Shown in pieces: positions 60,996 to 64,000 of a DNA stretch of 64,000 nucleotides; the stretch's first letter is position 1, and every line of letters starts with the position of its first letter. Under the pieces are notes generated by a model. It did not search any database. It was not told the DNA's origin and saw nothing but the letters and a program-made list of their open reading frames with translations. The stretch spans positions 124,001 through 188,000 of the forward strand of contig BSBM01002121.1 in assembly GCA_027924585.1 (NCBI GenBank), read 5' to 3'. A program made the position numbers and the translations under genes. Source of the DNA: Larix kaempferi (Eukaryota > Streptophyta > Pinopsida > Pinales > Pinaceae).

Positions 60996-61904
60996 CTCGG
61001 AGACCATTCGTCTACGGATCAATTCAGGGACCGAAGTCCGGGGATGATACAATCCCCATCACGTACATTTTGAACTAGTGGTTCCGGGATGATGCAATCC
61101 CCATCACTTTATTCTCGGAGACCTCACGTCTACGGATCAATTCAGGGGCCAAGGTCCGGGGATGATACAAAACCCATCACGTACATTTTGAACTTAGTGG
61201 TTCCAGGATGATGCAATCCCCATCACTTTATTCTCGGAGACCTCACGTCTACGGCTCTCTTTAGGACTGAAAGTCCAGGGATGATCCAATCCCCTCAACT
61301 GTCCTCTAAGGACTTCATTCTCGGAGACCTCACGTCTACGGCTCTCTTTAGGACTGAAAGTCCAGGGATGATCCAATCCCCTCAATTGTCCTCTAAGGAC
61401 TTCATTCTCGGAGACCTCACGTCTACGGCTCTCTTTAGGATTGAAAGTCCAGGGATGATCCAATCCCCTCAACTGTCCATTAAGGACTTCATTCTTGGAG
61501 ACCTTACGTCTACGGCTCTCTTTAGGAATGAAAGTCCAGGGATGATCCAATCCCCTCAACTATCCTCTAAGGACTTCATTCTCGGAGACCTCACGTCTAC
61601 CGCTCTCTTTAGGACTGAAAGTCCAGGGATGATCCAATCCCCTCAACTGTCCATTAAGGACTTCATTCTCGGAGACCTTACGTCTACGGCTCTCTTTAGG
61701 ACTGAAAGTCCAGGGATGATCCAATCCCCTCAACTGTCTATTAAGGACTTCATTCTCGGAGACCTTATGTTTACGGCTCTCTTTAGGACTGAAAGTCCAG
61801 GGATGATCCAATCCCCTCAACTGTCCATTAAGGACTTCATTCTCGGAGACCTTACGTCTACGGCTCTCTTTAGGACTGAAAGTCCAGGGATGATCCAATC
61901 CCCT
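60996..61904. repeat. 118/119-bp and 87-bp tandem repeats, copy 2
   Basis: Two 118/119-bp units followed by seven full and one partial 87-bp units, in register with copy 1. Private differences include ctcaattgtcc, ctcaactatcc and cttatgtttacgg. Equal unit numbers show no expansion or contraction since the copies separated. Confidence 0.92.
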
Positions 61905-61956
61905 TCTGTATTCTCATCTATACAGGTACAAATATCCAAGAGCATGTATCACATTT

Positions 61957-62326
61957 AGCATGTATTCTCACTAATACATCTAATCATCAAGACATGTATA
62001 CATCACAACTAGCATGTATTCTTACTAATACATCTAACATCAAAACATGTATACATCACACCAAAACATGTATACATCTAGCATGTATTGTCACTAATAC
62101 ATCTAATATCAAAACATGTATACATCACACCAAAACATGTATACATCTAGCATGTATTGTCACTAATACATCTAATATCAAAACATGTATACATCACACC
62201 AAAACATGTATACATCTAGCATGTATTGTCACTAATACATCTAATATCAAAACATGTATACATCACACCAAAACATGTATACATCTAGCATGTATTCTCA
62301 CTAATACATCTAGCATCAAAACATTT
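61957..62326. repeat. 69-bp tandem repeats, copy 2
   Basis: The counterpart of 37801-38170 with the same units and hairpin cores. The stretch appears identical by eye. Confidence 0.92.
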
Positions 62327-62487
62327 ATCCGTAAAAATAAAAGATATATAAGAGTTCTAAATCTAAATAATTGTAAGTAACTAAGTGCAACAAAACAAAA
62401 TTGTTAACAAATACTATACTACTCCCCCTTTCGAGGAGGGTCCTTCTGGACTATACCAAGCATGTCTCGGAAGTGTTCAAACTTTAC

Positions 62488-64000
62488 TCAAGACAAAGGT
62501 TTAGTCAGGATATCGGCAATTTGATCCTCAGTGCTTATGTACTCGAGCTTGATGGCTCCTCTCTGCACCATGTCTCGTATATAGAAGTAACGGATCTCAA
62601 TGTGTTTTGACTTATCATGGAACACAGGATTTTCAGTCATCTTAATGCAGCTTTGATTATCACACATAATCACAGTGGGATCCATTTCTAAGTCAAAAAT
62701 TCCAGATAAGAGTTTCCGAAGCCACACTGCTTCACAGCTGGCAGAGCAAGCAGCTATATATTCTGCTTCAGCAGTACTGAGGGCCACACTAGATTGTTTC
62801 TTGCTGAACCAGGAGATCATGGCAGATCCAAGGCCATAACATCCGCCTGAAGTACTTTTTCTGTCTGAGACACTTCCTGCCCAATCAGAATCTGAGTAAC
62901 CATGTAACTTGAGTTCATTACCTCCAAGATAGTATAGGCCAAAGTCCACTGTACCTTTTAGGTACCTCATTATATGATTTGCAGCTATAAGGTGAACCTT
63001 TCGAGGTTCTACTAGATACTGACTTAGGGTATTTACAGCAAAGCATATATCCGGCCTAGTATTTGTCAAATACATCAATGATCCAATGATTTGTCTATAT
63101 AGGGTTATGTCCACTAGTTCTGATGAATTATTAACTAATAGTTTCAGGTTGGAGTCCATGGGAGTGGCCATGGCTTTACACTCCAACATATCAAATCTTT
63201 TGAGAATCTCCACAGTATACTTACCTTGATTTAGAAAGATTCCTCTTGGCTCTTGCCACACTTCTAGGCCTAAGAAGTAGTGCATTAATCCGAGATCTTT
63301 CATTTCGAATTCTGAAGAAAGCTTCTTCTTGCTTTCAATGATTTGATTCTCATTTCCGGTTAGAAATAGATCATCTACATATAACAGCAATATAACAGGT
63401 TCATCATCCATCACTTTAAGATAAAGATTGGGGTCAGCTTTACTTTTGGTAAAGCCCATGCTTGTTAAGAAACTGTCAATCCTTCCGTACCAAGCCCTGG
63501 GAGCTTGCTTCAATCCATATAATGCCTTTTTCAGTTTGCATACATGGGTCCTTCCGTCTTTGACCTCAAAACCTTGAGGTTGTTCTATGTATACTTCTTC
63601 TTCAATTACACCATTTAGAAAAGATGTCTTAACATCCATTTGATGTAATTTCCATTTCATCATGGATGCAAGTGCCATGATAGTTATGATTGAAGTATAC
63701 CTAGCAACAGGTGCAAAAGTTTCTTCATAGTCAATTCCTTCCTTTTGAGAGAATCCTCTGGCTACAAACCTTGCCTTGTATTTTTCAATGCTACCATCTG
63801 CAGCATGTTTTATCTTGAAAATCCATTTTGAAGAAACTACACTTTTATCTCTTGGTTTGGGGACTATATCCCAAACATCATTTTTCATTATCAACTGATA
63901 TTCTTCTGTCATTGCTTCTACCCATTCTTTCTTTTGAGCTGCTTCTTCATAGCTAGTAGGTAGTTGATCCACAAGATCACACATCAAGGCCATATAGTTG
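62488..64000 (-). CDS. Gag-Pol C-terminal part (RT-RNase H), premature stop, copy 2
   Basis: The 3' part of pol, open from the window edge to a TGA at 62488-62490 and corresponding to residues of about 844 to 1346 of copy 1. It covers the reverse transcriptase, including the SKWIF segment and YVDD, and RNase H with its acidic residues. The codon CGA for R1347 of copy 1 is TGA here, so the last 23 residues, after the ILTKPLS segment, are lost. About eight other residue differences from copy 1 are visible, including S for A and N for I within the TAFLxG region. The lost tail lies beyond the recognised RNase H catalytic residues, so the effect on activity is uncertain. The N-terminal two thirds are outside the window. 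Confidence 0.93.
   Translation of the reverse strand, partial: NYMALMCDLVDQLPTSYEEAAQKKEWVEAMTEEYQLIMKNDVWDIVPKPRDKSVVSSKWIFKIKHAADGSIEKYKARFVARGFSQKEGIDYEETFAPVARYTSIITIMALASMMKWKLHQMDVKTSFLNGVIEEEVYIEQPQGFEVKDGRTHVCKLKKALYGLKQAPRAWYGRIDSFLTSMGFTKSKADPNLYLKVMDDEPVILLLYVDDLFLTGNENQIIESKKKLSSEFEMKDLGLMHYFLGLEVWQEPRGIFLNQGKYTVEILKRFDMLECKAMATPMDSNLKLLVNNSSELVDITLYRQIIGSLMYLTNTRPDICFAVNTLSQYLVEPRKVHLIAANHIMRYLKGTVDFGLYYLGGNELKLHGYSDSDWAGSVSDRKSTSGGCYGLGSAMISWFSKKQSSVALSTAEAEYIAACSASCEAVWLRKLLSGIFDLEMDPTVIMCDNQSCIKMTENPVFHDKSKHIEIRYFYIRDMVQRGAIKLEYISTEDQIADILTKPLS

Larger units (their letters stand above)
59731..64000 (-). mobile_element. Ty1/copia LTR retrotransposon, copy 2 (cut by window end)
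   Basis: The 3' LTR, PPT, repeat-rich 3' region and 3' third of pol of the same element as copy 1, offset by 24,154 bp at the LTR edge and 24,156 bp internally. Repeat-unit numbers in all four 3' arrays equal those of copy 1. The flank to the left is the same satellite variant series. Gag, protease, integrase, the PBS and the 5' LTR would lie beyond 64000. Confidence 0.96.

Noticed and set aside
33320-62610. The 24-kb duplication as an assembly artefact
   Set aside because: The copies carry many private differences (nonsense change, templated LTR replacement, several residue changes, point changes in the flanks), so they are not the same reads placed twice. Long reads would still be welcome confirmation.

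Overview
The window looks like plant nuclear heterochromatin. Two things support this: a Ty1/copia LTR retrotransposon whose primer-binding site matches the plant initiator-Met tRNA, and a satellite monomer of nucleosomal length. No ordinary host gene, tRNA, rRNA or CRISPR array was found. The species cannot be told from the sequence. A centromeric or pericentromeric position is plausible but unproven.

Layout. About 81% of the window (1-35576 and 43325-59730) is one head-to-tail satellite family with a 173-bp monomer (about 33% GC, roughly 300 copies). A 7,748-bp Ty1/copia element on the minus strand (35577-43324) interrupts it, with perfect 5-bp target duplications (GTTTG), 488/489-bp LTRs, a PBS, a PPT and one uninterrupted gag-pol frame. 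A second copy begins at 59731 and runs off the window at 64000. Between the pol stop and the 3' LTR each copy carries about 2.2 kb of noncoding sequence made mostly of four unrelated tandem-repeat families (23, 38, 118/87 and 69 bp). Every one of these units holds a short self-complementary core.

Architecture. The satellite is not a uniform array. Shared rare variants reveal superimposed higher-order repeats: dimers (346 bp), and 5-, 6-, 8-, 10-, 23-, 29- and 38/39-monomer units. A 141-bp truncated monomer (32-bp internal deletion) appears three times and marks the largest of these. The largest period is about 24.15 kb. Copy 2 of the retrotransposon sits at the same base of the same variant monomer as copy 1, after about 2.25 kb of matching flanking satellite. 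The element was therefore copied along with the array rather than inserted twice, and the retrotransposon has become part of a very long higher-order repeat.

History. The two LTRs of copy 1 differ at 12 positions plus one indel. The equivalent 3' LTRs of copies 1 and 2 differ at about 6 plus one indel and one local rearrangement. Insertion therefore preceded duplication. Monomer variants cluster at CpG sites as C-to-T or G-to-A changes, and copy 2 carries a CGA-to-TGA nonsense change in pol, both as expected for methylated, silenced DNA. The short open frames throughout the satellite and the 3' repeats are by-products of repetition and are not annotated as genes.
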